Source: Phycisphaerae bacterium
GTDB lineage: Bacteria > Planctomycetota > Phycisphaerae > Sedimentisphaerales > Anaerobacaceae
Assembly: GCA_018055905.1 (NCBI GenBank)
Contig: JAGPGT010000011.1
Location: 1-34,994, forward strand
Reading direction: 5' to 3'
Length of the DNA: 34,994 nt
The position numbers and the translations under genes are program-made. Under the pieces are notes generated by a model. It searched no databases. It was given only the letters and a program-made list of their open reading frames with translations, and was not told the origin of the DNA. This document shows, piece by piece, positions 10,005 through 18,267 of the stretch. The first letter of the stretch is position 1; each line of letters opens with the position of its first letter.

Positions 10005-10035
10005 GGCAAGTTGCAGTTAGAAAGGCAAATCGATC

Positions 10036-12057
10036 ATGGGCGAACTCAAGTTATCCGGACTAAGCACCGGGATCGACACCTCGACGCTGGTCAAACAACT
10101 TATGGCCATTGAACGAAAGAGGATCACCGCCTACACGAGTCGACAGGAGACCTACACCAAGAAGAAAGAGGCCCTCAGCGAACTTAGCACCAAACTCGAT
10201 GCGTTGAAGAAAGCGACGTCGGATTTGTCCGACGCCGGCAGCCTTCGGGCTTATACTACCTCTTCCAGCGATACCGACATCGTGACGGCCGAAGCCAACA
10301 ACACGGCCTTCGAAGGCAGTCACACCGTTATTGTCAAACAACTTGCGACGCTGGAGAGATGGGTCCACAACAGTGGTTTGGAGTATGCCGAGAGCGAGGT
10401 GGGCGCCGGCACCTTCATCTATTCCTACAACAATCAGGAGGTGATGGTCACCACGACAAGCGAGACTTCGTTGCAGGAACTGGCCGACCTCATCAATAAC
10501 GACCCCGAGAACGCAGGCGTGACAGCAAGTCTGCTCTTTTACAACGGCACGTATCATCTCGTGCTGAACGGCAACGATGCCGGTTCCGATTACGCGATCA
10601 AGATCAACGCCAGCAACACCGAGGTCTGGCAGACGCTCTCCTCCCTGACGGTCGGGACCGAGGATGCTGCTCTGTCCGATAAGATCGTGAGTCTGGATCA
10701 GTTCAGTGGGGTATTGGCCGGCGATGAATCCATCACCATCACCGGGACTACGCACGACGGCGTCGCGGTCAGCAACACGCTGATGGTCACCGAACGTACC
10801 ACGCTTAGCCATCTGATCGAAGAGATCGACGACGCGTTCGCCGGTACGGCGAAGGCGGTTCTGGTCAACGGACAGATCCGGCTGGTCGATGCAACGAATG
10901 GGGTCAGCCAGATGCAGTTGAGTTTGACGTATAACGCCGGTTCGGGGGGGACCTCTTTGACGTTGCCCACGGTGAGCCGGTACACGCAGGGGGGGAGTGT
11001 GTCGGCCAATCTCTCCGGGTTCGGCGTCGACGATTTTATTCAAACGCAGGTGGCTCAAGACTCAAAAATCAAGGTGGACGGTTATCCTTTGGGGGAGGAT
11101 GAGTGGATCACCCGTAGCTCCAACACCGTCAGTGACGTCATTCGAGGGGTGACGCTTCACCTGCACCACACCGGGACCGTCAACGTGGGTTTGACGCGTG
11201 ACACCGAAACGGTCAAGAAGTCGCTCAAGGCGTGGGTGGACGCCTACAACGAGGTGGCGTCCTTTGTGGACAAGAACACCAGCTACGACAAGGAGAAGAA
11301 AGAGGGCGGCCCCCTGATGAGCGACCAGACAATATCGAGCCTCCTGAATAATCTGCGCCTTACGCTCATCCAGCGGACTCGTGGCTTTGTGATTGATGTC
11401 GACAGTTTTTTGATGCCTGGACAAATCGGCGTGGAACTCGACGGCGACGGGCTCTTGAATTTGAAGACAAGCGCCTTGTCCGATGCGCTCACCAAGGACT
11501 ACCGCGGCGTGCTGGACCTGATCGGCGCCAACAAGACAGGCGGTTCCGACAGCAACGTGATCAAATTTTACAGCGCATCGAGCAAGAACACGACCGCCGG
11601 GGCGTACAAGGTCGAAGTCACTGTCTCTGGAGGCACGATCACCGGCGCGAGAATCCGATCCGAAAACGACACCGTGTGGCGAGACGCCAGTTTTTACGAC
11701 AATATTGTCATGGGCGACAACACGTTTGACGAATACAATCGTCCGCTCTATCCGGAAAATGGGTTGCAACTGAGCGTGGATCTCAGTCAGGACGGAACTT
11801 TCACCGCGACGGTCCGCGTCAAACAGGGATTCACCGGGGCGATGGAGAACGTTCTGGACAACGTGATGGACAAAACCCGCGGCATGCTGACCCTCAATCA
11901 GAATGAGATCCAAAGCCAGATCAAACGTTTGCAGGATCAGATCGACAAAGAGGAAAAACGCCTCACGCAGGTGGAGGAACGACTGAGCGCGAGGTATGCC
12001 CGACTGGAGAAGAGCTTGACCCTTTTGCAGAACCAGTTCGCCGCTCTGGTGAGGTAG
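10036..12057 (+). CDS. fliD: Flagellar hook-associated protein 2, filament cap FliD
   Basis: 673 residues. FliD forms the oligomeric cap at the filament tip, where it folds exported flagellin into place. The N-terminus (LSGLSTGIDTSTLVKQLMAIE, then a heptad-rich helix to about residue 65) is the standard FliD_N signature. The C-terminal 60 residues form another strong coiled coil rich in Q, K, E and R; these paired ends make the D0/D1 stalk. The middle (about 70-600) is beta-rich and T/S/N/G-rich, making it longer than the roughly 470 residues of enterobacterial FliD. AGAAAGG at 10019-10025 serves as a ribosome-binding site about 10 bases before ATG. It follows the giant glycosyltransferase gene by 116 bases and converges on flhB with 32 bases between. 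A GACGATAA at 9956-9963 resembles a sigma-28 -10 element but has no matching -35 at the right distance, so its promoter is unresolved. Confidence 0.95.
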   Translation: MGELKLSGLSTGIDTSTLVKQLMAIERKRITAYTSRQETYTKKKEALSELSTKLDALKKATSDLSDAGSLRAYTTSSSDTDIVTAEANNTAFEGSHTVIVKQLATLERWVHNSGLEYAESEVGAGTFIYSYNNQEVMVTTTSETSLQELADLINNDPENAGVTASLLFYNGTYHLVLNGNDAGSDYAIKINASNTEVWQTLSSLTVGTEDAALSDKIVSLDQFSGVLAGDESITITGTTHDGVAVSNTLMVTERTTLSHLIEEIDDAFAGTAKAVLVNGQIRLVDATNGVSQMQLSLTYNAGSGGTSLTLPTVSRYTQGGSVSANLSGFGVDDFIQTQVAQDSKIKVDGYPLGEDEWITRSSNTVSDVIRGVTLHLHHTGTVNVGLTRDTETVKKSLKAWVDAYNEVASFVDKNTSYDKEKKEGGPLMSDQTISSLLNNLRLTLIQRTRGFVIDVDSFLMPGQIGVELDGDGLLNLKTSALSDALTKDYRGVLDLIGANKTGGSDSNVIKFYSASSKNTTAGAYKVEVTVSGGTITGARIRSENDTVWRDASFYDNIVMGDNTFDEYNRPLYPENGLQLSVDLSQDGTFTATVRVKQGFTGAMENVLDNVMDKTRGMLTLNQNEIQSQIKRLQDQIDKEEKRLTQVEERLSARYARLEKSLTLLQNQFAALVR

Positions 12058-12089
12058 GGCGGATGGGGTGATTGGCAGATTCTACGGGC

Positions 12090-13172
12090 TTATCGCGAAC
12101 CCCTGCGTTTCTGTCGGAGGCGGTAGATCATCGCCAACACTTCCGCCACGGCCATATACAATCCTTCCGGAATCGGCCTTCCCGGCTTGACCGACGCGTA
12201 AATGGCCCGGGCGATCTCGGGACGTTGAACGATCGGGATCCCATACGAGCGGCCGATCTGGATGATCTTCTGGGCCATGTGGTCGGCGCCCTTGGCCAGA
12301 AGGATGGGGGCTTCCATCGTTTTGGGGTCGTACCGCAGCGCCACCGCCACGTGCGTCGGGTTCACGAGGATCACGCTGGCCTTGGGCACGTCTTGACGGA
12401 GTCTTCTCATCGAGATCTCGATCTGAAGCCGGCGGATACGCGCTTTCACCTCGGGCGAGCCTTCCGTGTCTTTTCGCTCCAGACGGACCTCCTCGCGGGT
12501 CATCTTCAGTTCCTGGATGTAGTTCCATTTCTGATAGTATGCATCCGCCAGCCCGAGGATGAGAATGGCGATGGCGATTCGCAGGAACAGGCCAAAGAGG
12601 ATTCCCGCGGTAGCAGTCAGAAGCTGGGTGGACCAAGCCCAGCGAAGGGCCGCGAGGGCCTCCAGCTTATCGCGCAGGTAGAACCACGCGATCAGGCTGA
12701 CGAACGCCAACTTCAAGATGGAGGCCAGAAGGTGGACGAGAGTGCGTTTGTTGAGCAGGTTGCCCAGCGCATTGGCGGGAGCGATCACGTCCCACCTCAG
12801 TCGTAGGGCTGAAGGGGTGAACGTCAGCCCGCCGACCGCCACGCTGGCCACCACGCCTCCGACGGTCAGGATCGCCAGGATGGGAAGCAGGAGTAGGAGA
12901 ATTTCGATGGTGTTGCCATGTACCAGATGCAGAAAAGTCTGGTTGTCGGAAAACGCCTCCGAGGTGTTACCGGCCGACAATCCTTCCTGGAGTTTCAGCT
13001 TGCACCAATGGAGCAGATCGGGCCCAAACGCAGCCAGAGCCGTCAGAAGAGCCAGAAGCGTCACGGCACCGGCCAGTTCCTGGCTTTGAGGGACTTGTCC
13101 TTCTTCCCTCGCCTTGTTGAGCCGTCGCGCGGTCGGTTGTTCTGTTCTTTCTGCTGCGGGTTTGTCGGCCAT
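12090..13172 (-). CDS. flhB: Flagellar export switch protein FlhB
   Basis: 360 residues, an inner-membrane component of the type III export gate. FlhB autocleaves and switches export from rod/hook to filament substrates. The N-terminus (MADKPAAERTEQPTARRLNKAREEGQVPQS) has the family's EQPTxRRLxKAREEGQ signature. About four hydrophobic segments follow, to roughly residue 215. The cleavage motif NPTH is intact at residues 271-274, followed by the conserved VALRYDP. The C-terminal cytosolic domain (to GLYMAVAEVLAMIYRL) is full length. FlhB rather than the virulence homologue YscU/SctU is indicated by its flagellar neighbours. It is the last gene of the minus-strand operon, 95 bases after fliR. 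flhA, often its partner downstream, is absent here; fliD lies on the opposite strand instead. Confidence 0.96.
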   Translation of the reverse strand: MADKPAAERTEQPTARRLNKAREEGQVPQSQELAGAVTLLALLTALAAFGPDLLHWCKLKLQEGLSAGNTSEAFSDNQTFLHLVHGNTIEILLLLLPILAILTVGGVVASVAVGGLTFTPSALRLRWDVIAPANALGNLLNKRTLVHLLASILKLAFVSLIAWFYLRDKLEALAALRWAWSTQLLTATAGILFGLFLRIAIAILILGLADAYYQKWNYIQELKMTREEVRLERKDTEGSPEVKARIRRLQIEISMRRLRQDVPKASVILVNPTHVAVALRYDPKTMEAPILLAKGADHMAQKIIQIGRSYGIPIVQRPEIARAIYASVKPGRPIPEGLYMAVAEVLAMIYRLRQKRRGSR

Positions 13173-13267
13173 CTTGGGATCTACGATCTACTGTCTGCAA
13201 TTCGGAATCGGTGATTTCTCCCCGGCCGCGGGTCTGGGCCGGAGATCCCCTCTCCCAATCACAAGTC

Positions 13268-14011
13268 TCAAATGGGCAATAGCTTGGCCATCCAGTCCGC
13301 GAATTCCGTCACGAACCCTCCGACAAACGGCAGGAACGCGATCATGAGAAACAGTCCCAGTGCCACGCGGGCCGGCAGGGTGACCGTCAGGATGTCCATC
13401 TCCGGTACCAGACGGGCGAGCATCGCCAGGGTGACCATCAGCACGAGGAACGCCCCCAACAGGGGAGCCGCCAGTCTCAGTCCGGCGATAAACATGGCCG
13501 AGCCGGCGCCGACCACGCCTTCGACCAGCAGATTGAGCGTCGGGATTGTTCCTGTCGGGAACGCATCGTAACTTTTGGAGATGATCAACAGGAGCAGATG
13601 GTGTCCGTTGGCGCCGAGGAACAGGAGGATGAAAACCATCTCCAGCAGACTCGAGAGCTCGCCGGTTTCCTCGCCCCGTAGCGGATCGATGATTTCCGAT
13701 AGGGTCATGCCCATCTGTTGTTCCGCGATGCGCCCGCTGAGTTGTACCACGGCGAACAACATCGCGGCGATGAGTCCGAGGGCCGTTCCGTAGACGGCTT
13801 CGCCGCCCAGCAGAACCATGGCGGCCGGAATCGAGAGCCCGGCGGGGTCGACCGCCATGGGTTTATAGAAATAGAAGAACAGGGATAGGAGAAAGGCGAT
13901 CAGTCCTTTGAGGGGGATGGGAATGGCGGGCCATCCGAAGACCGGAAGCGACACGAAGAAAGCCGAGATCCGAGTCAACACCAAGGCGAAACCGAGAACG
14001 ATCCCGAGCAT
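13268..14011 (-). CDS. fliR: Flagellar export gate protein FliR
   Basis: 247 residues from the ATG at 14011, which has a G-rich GGGGGTG a few bases upstream. A TTG at 14032 would add seven residues but is less likely. FliR is an integral membrane protein that builds the helical FliP5-FliQ4-FliR1 export gate. The sequence is almost wholly hydrophobic. It shows the family's early TRISAFFVSLPVFG segment, a central G-R-I-A-E-Q-Q-MG stretch (SGRIAEQQMGMTLSEIIDP), and the LFLGANGHHLLLLIISKSYDAFP block that is highly diagnostic for FliR. It ends LPFVGGFVTEFADWMAKLLP. It sits in the conventional fliP-fliQ-fliR-flhB order, with 79 bases to fliQ. Confidence 0.95.
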   Translation of the reverse strand: MLGIVLGFALVLTRISAFFVSLPVFGWPAIPIPLKGLIAFLLSLFFYFYKPMAVDPAGLSIPAAMVLLGGEAVYGTALGLIAAMLFAVVQLSGRIAEQQMGMTLSEIIDPLRGEETGELSSLLEMVFILLFLGANGHHLLLLIISKSYDAFPTGTIPTLNLLVEGVVGAGSAMFIAGLRLAAPLLGAFLVLMVTLAMLARLVPEMDILTVTLPARVALGLFLMIAFLPFVGGFVTEFADWMAKLLPI

Positions 14012-14090
14012 CAGAACACCCCCGAGGGGCAATCGTGAAACGTCGAGGATCGAAGTTCGATCGGCTCTATCCGTCGTGTGTCGAGCATGG

Positions 14091-14363
14091 TCAGCTCCCT
14101 TGAATGTTCTGAATCAGAGTGAACATTTCCACGGTGAACCGAAGGGTGACCTGAAGCATCCAACCGCTGAAGATCAGCGTCACGATCCCCAGGGCCAGCA
14201 GTTTGGGAATGATCGTGAGGGTCATGTCCCGCATGGACGTGACGGCCTGGAACAGTGTCACCGCGATGCCGACGATCATGCAGGTCAACAGGATCGGCGC
14301 CGATACCAACAGGGCGGTTTCCAGAGTATGCCTTGCGATGTAGAGGGCAAAACTGCTGTCCAT
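14091..14363 (-). CDS. fliQ: Flagellar export gate protein FliQ
   Basis: 90 residues from the ATG at 14363, the usual family length (about 89). Upstream extension to 14399 adds a 12-residue polar leader with no parallel in the family. GAGAG lies close before the chosen start. FliQ is a two-helix membrane hairpin that packs around FliP/FliR in the export gate. The sequence shows an ARHTLETALLVSAPILLTCMIVGIAVTLFQAVTSMRD-type first helix and conserved FQA-x-T-x-M turn. The second helix is PKLLALGIVTLIFSGWML, followed by a short polar C-terminus. Order and spacing within fliP-fliQ-fliR support the call. Confidence 0.94.
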   Translation of the reverse strand: MDSSFALYIARHTLETALLVSAPILLTCMIVGIAVTLFQAVTSMRDMTLTIIPKLLALGIVTLIFSGWMLQVTLRFTVEMFTLIQNIQGS

Positions 14364-14431
14364 AGACTCTCGAATTCTCTTACCGGGTTGCGTTGCCAAT
14401 CCATAGGACGGATGCGACTTACCTCGTCGTC

Positions 14432-15352
14432 TTACCGGAATCCCAGGCTCAGGCTCTTCGCGAGAAGACCCCAGCCGTCCACGAGAATGAACAGGATCAA
14501 CTTAAACGGCAGCGAAATCATCGCGGGCGGCAACATCATCATGCCCGCGCTGAGCAGGACGCTGGCGATCACCATGTCGATCATCAGAAACGGGATGAAC
14601 AGCAGACATCCGATCTCGAAGGCGGTACGGAACTCGCTGATGATGAACGCCGGGACGACGATATGCAACGGGATGTCGGTCGGAGTCGCCGGGGCGGGGG
14701 TTTTGGCCATCTCCACGAACAAAGCCAGGTCGCTCCTGCGGCTCTGACGGAGCATAAATTCTTTGAGGCAGTCGGCCGCCTTGATTGTGGCTCCGTCCAC
14801 GGGCATCTGGTCCGCGAGGTACGGTTGAACCGCCTCGGCGTTGATCTTTGCATAGGTCGGCGCCATCGTGTACAAAGTCAGGAACATCGCCAGGCCCATC
14901 ACGGCGATCGTCGGGGGGATACTTTGTGTGGTCAAGGCCCGCCGGACGAACGACAGGACAATTACGATCCGTGTGAACGACGTCATCATCACTAGCAGAC
15001 TGGGCAGGATGGCCAAGGCTGCAAAGATGATCACCAGTTTGACAGGCGTGGACCAGTCGGTAGCGCCGGCTTGAGGCGTCGTCGCCTTCTCCAGGACGCC
15101 CATCATGTCCCCGATGTTGGGCATGGTGTTCGCTGGAGAGGTCGGTGTTTTCGCAACGGTTTGAGGCGCGACCGGAGGGACGGTGGTGTCGATCTGTCCG
15201 GCGGCAGGGGTCTGCATGGCCATGGCTGCGAGGAGTACACTCAGGAGAAACCGCAAGAGGAGGCGAGGGCCCCAATCGAAGCCTGCGTTGCCTGTCTCGA
15301 CAGGGGACGTCGTCTCCTCCCATGAGGGTTTGATTCTCTCTGTCGCAGGCAT
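14432..15352 (-). CDS. fliP: Flagellar export gate protein FliP
   Basis: 306 residues. FliP forms the pentameric core of the flagellar type III export gate. After an unusually polar first 28 residues comes a signal-like hydrophobic stretch (RLLLRFLLSVLLAAMAM), which fits the cleavable signal peptide known for many FliPs. A polar, proline/threonine-rich linker runs to about residue 100. The conserved core then shows MMTSFTRIVIVLSFVRRAL, TQSIPP, CLKEFMLRQSRRSDLALFVEM, and the hallmark FIPFLMIDMVIASVLLS with MMMLPP and SLPFKLILFILVDGW near the end. The ATG follows the fliO stop without any gap, and the GGAGAGAG inside the end of fliO serves as its ribosome-binding site, so the two are probably translationally coupled. 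Confidence 0.96.
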   Translation of the reverse strand: MPATERIKPSWEETTSPVETGNAGFDWGPRLLLRFLLSVLLAAMAMQTPAAGQIDTTVPPVAPQTVAKTPTSPANTMPNIGDMMGVLEKATTPQAGATDWSTPVKLVIIFAALAILPSLLVMMTSFTRIVIVLSFVRRALTTQSIPPTIAVMGLAMFLTLYTMAPTYAKINAEAVQPYLADQMPVDGATIKAADCLKEFMLRQSRRSDLALFVEMAKTPAPATPTDIPLHIVVPAFIISEFRTAFEIGCLLFIPFLMIDMVIASVLLSAGMMMLPPAMISLPFKLILFILVDGWGLLAKSLSLGFR

Positions 15353-15844
15353 CTATCTCTCTCCCGCCTCGTCGGCAGACTGCGCGGCGATCTCAGGCGA
15401 CAGCCCCTCCAGCGAGGCCAGCATTCTGAGGGTGTCGCCGGTGCTGGCCAGGAGCAACCGTCGGGGACCCACTTCCACCAGGTGCAAGGCCTTACGGGGG
15501 CCCAGATAGGTGGTTTCGATTATGCGGATCTCCCGACCCGGCGGGTTGATCGCTCGCGGAAGTACTCTTTTGGACAGGTACAGAGCCAGCCCGCCCAGTC
15601 CGCCCACAACGCCTATGGCCAGGGCCATCCGCAGGAACAGATGTGTGTTGTCCAAGCCGGTCGAGGTCAATCCGGTGCCGTTTGGGTCGCTCAGAAAAGG
15701 GCGTGTTCCGGCGCCGAGCCTGGTTTCGGCGGGTGGCAAGACCCGGTTTGCCTGGCTGTTGTATCGAGAAGCCAGAGCCGCCCAGCCGCCGCAGATGAGC
15801 AGCAGGATACACAGGGCGATGATTTTTTTGGCATTTGTATTCAC
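15353..15844 (-). CDS. fliO: Flagellar biosynthesis protein FliO
   Basis: 163 residues from a GTG at 15844 with GAGGT about 10 bases upstream. The frame stays open to 15997, but that extension is polar, repeats nothing familiar and would bury the first hydrophobic segment. FliO is a small membrane protein that helps assemble the FliP ring. Seen here: an N-terminal signal-like helix (AKKIIALCILLLICGGWAAL), a polar linker, a second membrane helix (LFLRMALAIGVVGGLGGLALYL), then the FliO/MopB cytosolic domain. That domain has a typical I-R-I-I-E-T-x-YLGPRKALHLVEVGPRRLLLAS block followed by LRMLASL. Start assignment is the main uncertainty. It abuts fliP and follows motB2 after a 200-base gap holding a small GC-rich hairpin. 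Confidence 0.9.
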   Translation of the reverse strand: MNTNAKKIIALCILLLICGGWAALASRYNSQANRVLPPAETRLGAGTRPFLSDPNGTGLTSTGLDNTHLFLRMALAIGVVGGLGGLALYLSKRVLPRAINPPGREIRIIETTYLGPRKALHLVEVGPRRLLLASTGDTLRMLASLEGLSPEIAAQSADEAGER

Positions 15845-15980
15845 TTCTGCGTGGACCTCGATATCATCCCGTCGCACATGGGACCGTTTACAGGCAGGTC
15901 GCGAGAGTGCGCGGTCATTTCGTGGATGCTGCAAATGGCGTGCCGCAGGCGGTTCCGCAGCCTGTGACGTACAGAAAAGG

Positions 15981-15995
15981 GGGCCGGATCGGCCC
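15981..15995 (-). terminator. Possible weak intrinsic terminator between motB2 and fliO
   Basis: Read on the minus strand this is GGGCCG-ATC-CGGCCC, a perfect 6-pair GC stem with a three-base loop, followed at once by CCTTTTC. It lies in the only sizeable gap of the operon's second half, 49 bases after the motB2 stop. A short T-run after a GC stem fits a weak or partial terminator, which could lower expression of the export-gate genes relative to the stator genes. It does not look strong enough to end the transcript. Confidence 0.4.
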
Positions 15996-16027
15996 AACGA
16001 ACGCGTACAGGTTCGTCGTGTCGAGAA

Positions 16028-16033
16028 ATTATA
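16028..16033 (-). promoter_or_regulatory. Isolated TATAAT hexamer downstream of motB2
   Basis: A perfect TATAAT on the minus strand lies 10 bases after the motB2 stop and about 180 bases before fliO. No TTGACA-like hexamer was found at 16-18 bases upstream. It could be an extended or weak promoter feeding fliO-flhB, or chance. It sits just ahead of the hairpin at 15981-15995. Confidence 0.2.
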
Positions 16034-16043
16034 CAGGCGCAGG

Positions 16044-16778
16044 TCAGTCGTTCGTCTTGATTGCCGCGATCAGGATCTGCGGTTGTCCGGGCAAAGCGGA
16101 GTCTTGGCCTGCCCAACTGGCCCCCGGACCGGCGCCCCACCAGAACACACGCCAAGGAGCGGATCCGGCTCTTTGAGAGGAGGAGAGCAGATTCCGACGC
16201 AAGAAATCCGCCGCAGCATGGGCACGACGGGCTGCAAGCATCTGGGCCTGTGGTCCGGCGACCCCCTTTTCCGGCAGTCCGACGACATAGAGCATGTTGT
16301 TCGCTGGTTCCAGGTTCTGTCGAACATTCAGACAGAAGCGGGAGAGCCACTGCTCACTGCCTTCGTCTAGAACCGCCTGTCCCGGAAGGAACCTGACGCT
16401 GGCGACGGAGAACTCCACCCGATCGCCTTTCAGTTGCGAGGGCTGAGTCTGCATGGATCGCCGCAGAGTTTCGAAAAGCCTTCTTCGCTGTTCCTCGCGG
16501 GCGTCTTTGGTGATTCCTCGCGGGATTTCCGGTTGGTCGATCGTGTATTTGATCTTAGGGTGTTCGAAATTCGTCGGGGTCTGGATGCCGAACCCCGTCT
16601 TGACGGAATCCAGGAACATCATAGCGAGTCTTTTCCCGTCGTCGAAGAGGGTGTCGTCTCGGATGTGTCCCATACTCAACAGGAGCACGAAGAACGTCAA
16701 CAAGTTCGTCGTCATGTCGGAGAACGTAATGATCCACAGAGGAACCGCGGAGTTGGATTCTTCGGTTCGTTTGGCCAT
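16044..16778 (-). CDS. motB2: MotB-family stator protein, second paralogue
   Basis: 244 residues. MotB-type proteins pair with MotA to form the torque-generating ion channel and anchor it to peptidoglycan. After a short polar N-terminus comes one membrane helix, WIITFSDMTTNLLTFFVLLLSM. It holds the expected ion-binding aspartate at residue 21 in the family's W-x-x-x-F-S/A-D context. The periplasmic region has a recognisable but weak OmpA-like fold. The RRAHAAADFLRR stretch aligns with the LSxxRAxxV helix, but the usual Asn and Ser before the conserved Arg are replaced by Ala. The start overlaps the motB1 stop by one base (TAATG), so translation is likely coupled. The gene symbol is a label for the second copy. 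Confidence 0.85.
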   Translation of the reverse strand: MAKRTEESNSAVPLWIITFSDMTTNLLTFFVLLLSMGHIRDDTLFDDGKRLAMMFLDSVKTGFGIQTPTNFEHPKIKYTIDQPEIPRGITKDAREEQRRRLFETLRRSMQTQPSQLKGDRVEFSVASVRFLPGQAVLDEGSEQWLSRFCLNVRQNLEPANNMLYVVGLPEKGVAGPQAQMLAARRAHAAADFLRRNLLSSSQRAGSAPWRVFWWGAGPGASWAGQDSALPGQPQILIAAIKTND

Positions 16779-17488
16779 TATTGGATGCCCCCTTCCAACA
16801 AGACGATTTCCAGCATCCTTTCCTTGCGGTGATAAACCACGGCGGAAGAACCCGGTTCCTCAGGGGGGGCGATGCTTTCGGTCGCGATGCTGAATCGGTG
16901 ACGGTCCAGGTTCTCCATGGAAACGAAGTAATCAATCACGGCCATGGCTCGGGCCAGTGCGGCGTCCATACCGACGGGTTGGTCTGGGGGGCCGTTCTCG
17001 CTGATGACGATGGTGTTGGACGCGTCTTTCAGAAAGGCCGCCATGACGGCCAGGAAATACCGTCCATCGGACGACAAGGCTCTGCCCCGGCCGAGAAAGA
17101 TTTTCTTGGACGGGACCAGAAATACTTTGTGACGTCGATAGTCGGCGGTTTGAAAAGTTTCGTTGATCGCTCCATCTTGCGGCCGCGAGGTAGAGGGGGT
17201 GGGCGTCTCGCTGCCGAAGTCCGGATGTTCTGTGTTCACCACACGCGGCTTTGCAAGCATGGCGCTTTGGTCTTTGTTGCCTGAGGTCTCGATGGGAGGT
17301 CCGAACACCGAACGCATGGCACTTCCGAAATTCAGAGCATCCACCTGTGGTTGCTGGCTGAACTCGGAGAAGGTCACCAGCAGGACGAAGAACGTCAGCA
17401 GCAGGTTCATGCAGTCGCTGAACGTCACCATCCACTGGGGCGCGCCTGCGGCCGCCTCGGATGGGGTTTCTTTCTTCGGTCGTGCCAT
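16778..17488 (-). CDS. motB1: MotB-family stator protein, first paralogue
   Basis: 236 residues. The single N-terminal membrane helix (WMVTFSDCMNLLLTFFVLLVTF) carries the ion-binding aspartate at residue 25 in the same FSD context as its neighbour, so both copies could conduct ions. The linker (about 60-125) is polar and P/S/T-rich. The C-terminal half (KIFLGRGRALSSDGRYFLAVMAAFLKD, then IVISENGPPDQPV and LARAMAVIDYF) has the layout of an OmpA-like peptidoglycan-binding domain. The conserved TD and NxxLSxxRA features are degenerate. It lies 10 bases after motA and overlaps the second motB by one base. The pair might form a mixed MotB1/MotB2 dimer around MotA. The symbol only marks order in the operon. 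Confidence 0.86.
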   Translation of the reverse strand: MARPKKETPSEAAAGAPQWMVTFSDCMNLLLTFFVLLVTFSEFSQQPQVDALNFGSAMRSVFGPPIETSGNKDQSAMLAKPRVVNTEHPDFGSETPTPSTSRPQDGAINETFQTADYRRHKVFLVPSKKIFLGRGRALSSDGRYFLAVMAAFLKDASNTIVISENGPPDQPVGMDAALARAMAVIDYFVSMENLDRHRFSIATESIAPPEEPGSSAVVYHRKERMLEIVLLEGGIQ

Positions 17489-17498
17489 ACGCCGTCGT

Positions 17499-18263
17499 CT
17501 ATGCTTTCTTCTCCGTTCGTTTTCCTTGGGAGAGGAAGACCTGGAGTTTCTCCCGGACGACCGTCGGGTTGTCGCCCTTGGCGATCGCGCAGATGCCCTC
17601 GACGATCATTTCCTTGGAGGTGGTCTCGGCCTTGGAGTAGAGCGAGAGTTTGCCCGCCAACGGCAGGAAGATCAAGTTCGCCATGACGGCGCCGTAAAAC
17701 GTGGTCAACAGGGCCACCGCCATACCCGCACCGATCTGGTCGGGCGACGAGAGGTTGCGGAGCATTTGGACCAGTCCGATCAGGGTCCCGACCATCCCGA
17801 ACGCCGGCGCGGCGGCACCCATGTACTCCAGGATCTTCTTGCCCACCGCGTGGCGGTCCTGCATGTACTGGATTTCCAGGGAAAGGAAATCGCGAATGTC
17901 GTCGGGACTCTGCCCGTCGACGATCAATTGCAGGGCCTTGGCGAAGAATGTGTCCTTGAGTTTTCCGACTTCCTGTTCCAGGGCCAGGGCGCCGTCCCGC
18001 CGGTTGATTGTCGCGTATTCGACCATGCTCTTGATCAGCTCCGAAGGGGTCGGGATCTTTGTGACAAATGTTTTTTTGACGACGGACAGGATGCTCAGAC
18101 ACTGGGGCAGGGAGAACTGGATGAACGTCGAGGCGAGCATGCCGCCGACGGTGATGGCGACCGACGGAACATCCCAGAAAATCACCAGACTTCCGCCGAG
18201 CGCCATGGCCCAGATGATGACGCCGCATCCGGAGACGATGCCCAAGATGGTCGCGATATCCAT
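17499..18263 (-). CDS. motA: Flagellar motor stator protein MotA
   Basis: 254 residues. MotA forms the five-fold ring of the stator and pushes on FliG when ions pass through the channel. Four hydrophobic segments are visible: two near the N-terminus (about 5-50) and two between about 150 and 205. The third and fourth carry the MotA/TolQ/ExbB signature, APAFGMVGTLIGLVQML and GAGMAVALLTTFYGAVMAN. The cytosolic loop between the helix pairs includes the basic/acidic segment NRRDGALALEQEV, comparable to the FliG-contacting loop of MotA/PomA. A strong GGAAGGAAAG precedes ATG. It is 4 bases after motE and 10 before the first motB. The length fits PomA/MotA of the short (about 255 aa) class. Confidence 0.95.
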   Translation of the reverse strand: MDIATILGIVSGCGVIIWAMALGGSLVIFWDVPSVAITVGGMLASTFIQFSLPQCLSILSVVKKTFVTKIPTPSELIKSMVEYATINRRDGALALEQEVGKLKDTFFAKALQLIVDGQSPDDIRDFLSLEIQYMQDRHAVGKKILEYMGAAAPAFGMVGTLIGLVQMLRNLSSPDQIGAGMAVALLTTFYGAVMANLIFLPLAGKLSLYSKAETTSKEMIVEGICAIAKGDNPTVVREKLQVFLSQGKRTEKKA

Positions 18264-18267
18264 ACGA

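Noticed and set aside
8687-10009. 440-codon minus-strand ORF opposite the end of the giant gene
   Set aside because: The GT2 motifs are on the plus strand in the same interval; the antisense product is arginine/histidine-rich shadow sequence.
12072-12806. 244-codon plus-strand ORF after fliD
   Set aside because: Antisense to flhB including its NPTH region; no supporting features.
15845-15997. N-terminal extension of fliO to 15997
   Set aside because: The extension is polar, unlike FliO, and overlaps the intergenic hairpin; the GTG at 15844 gives a normal N-terminal membrane segment.
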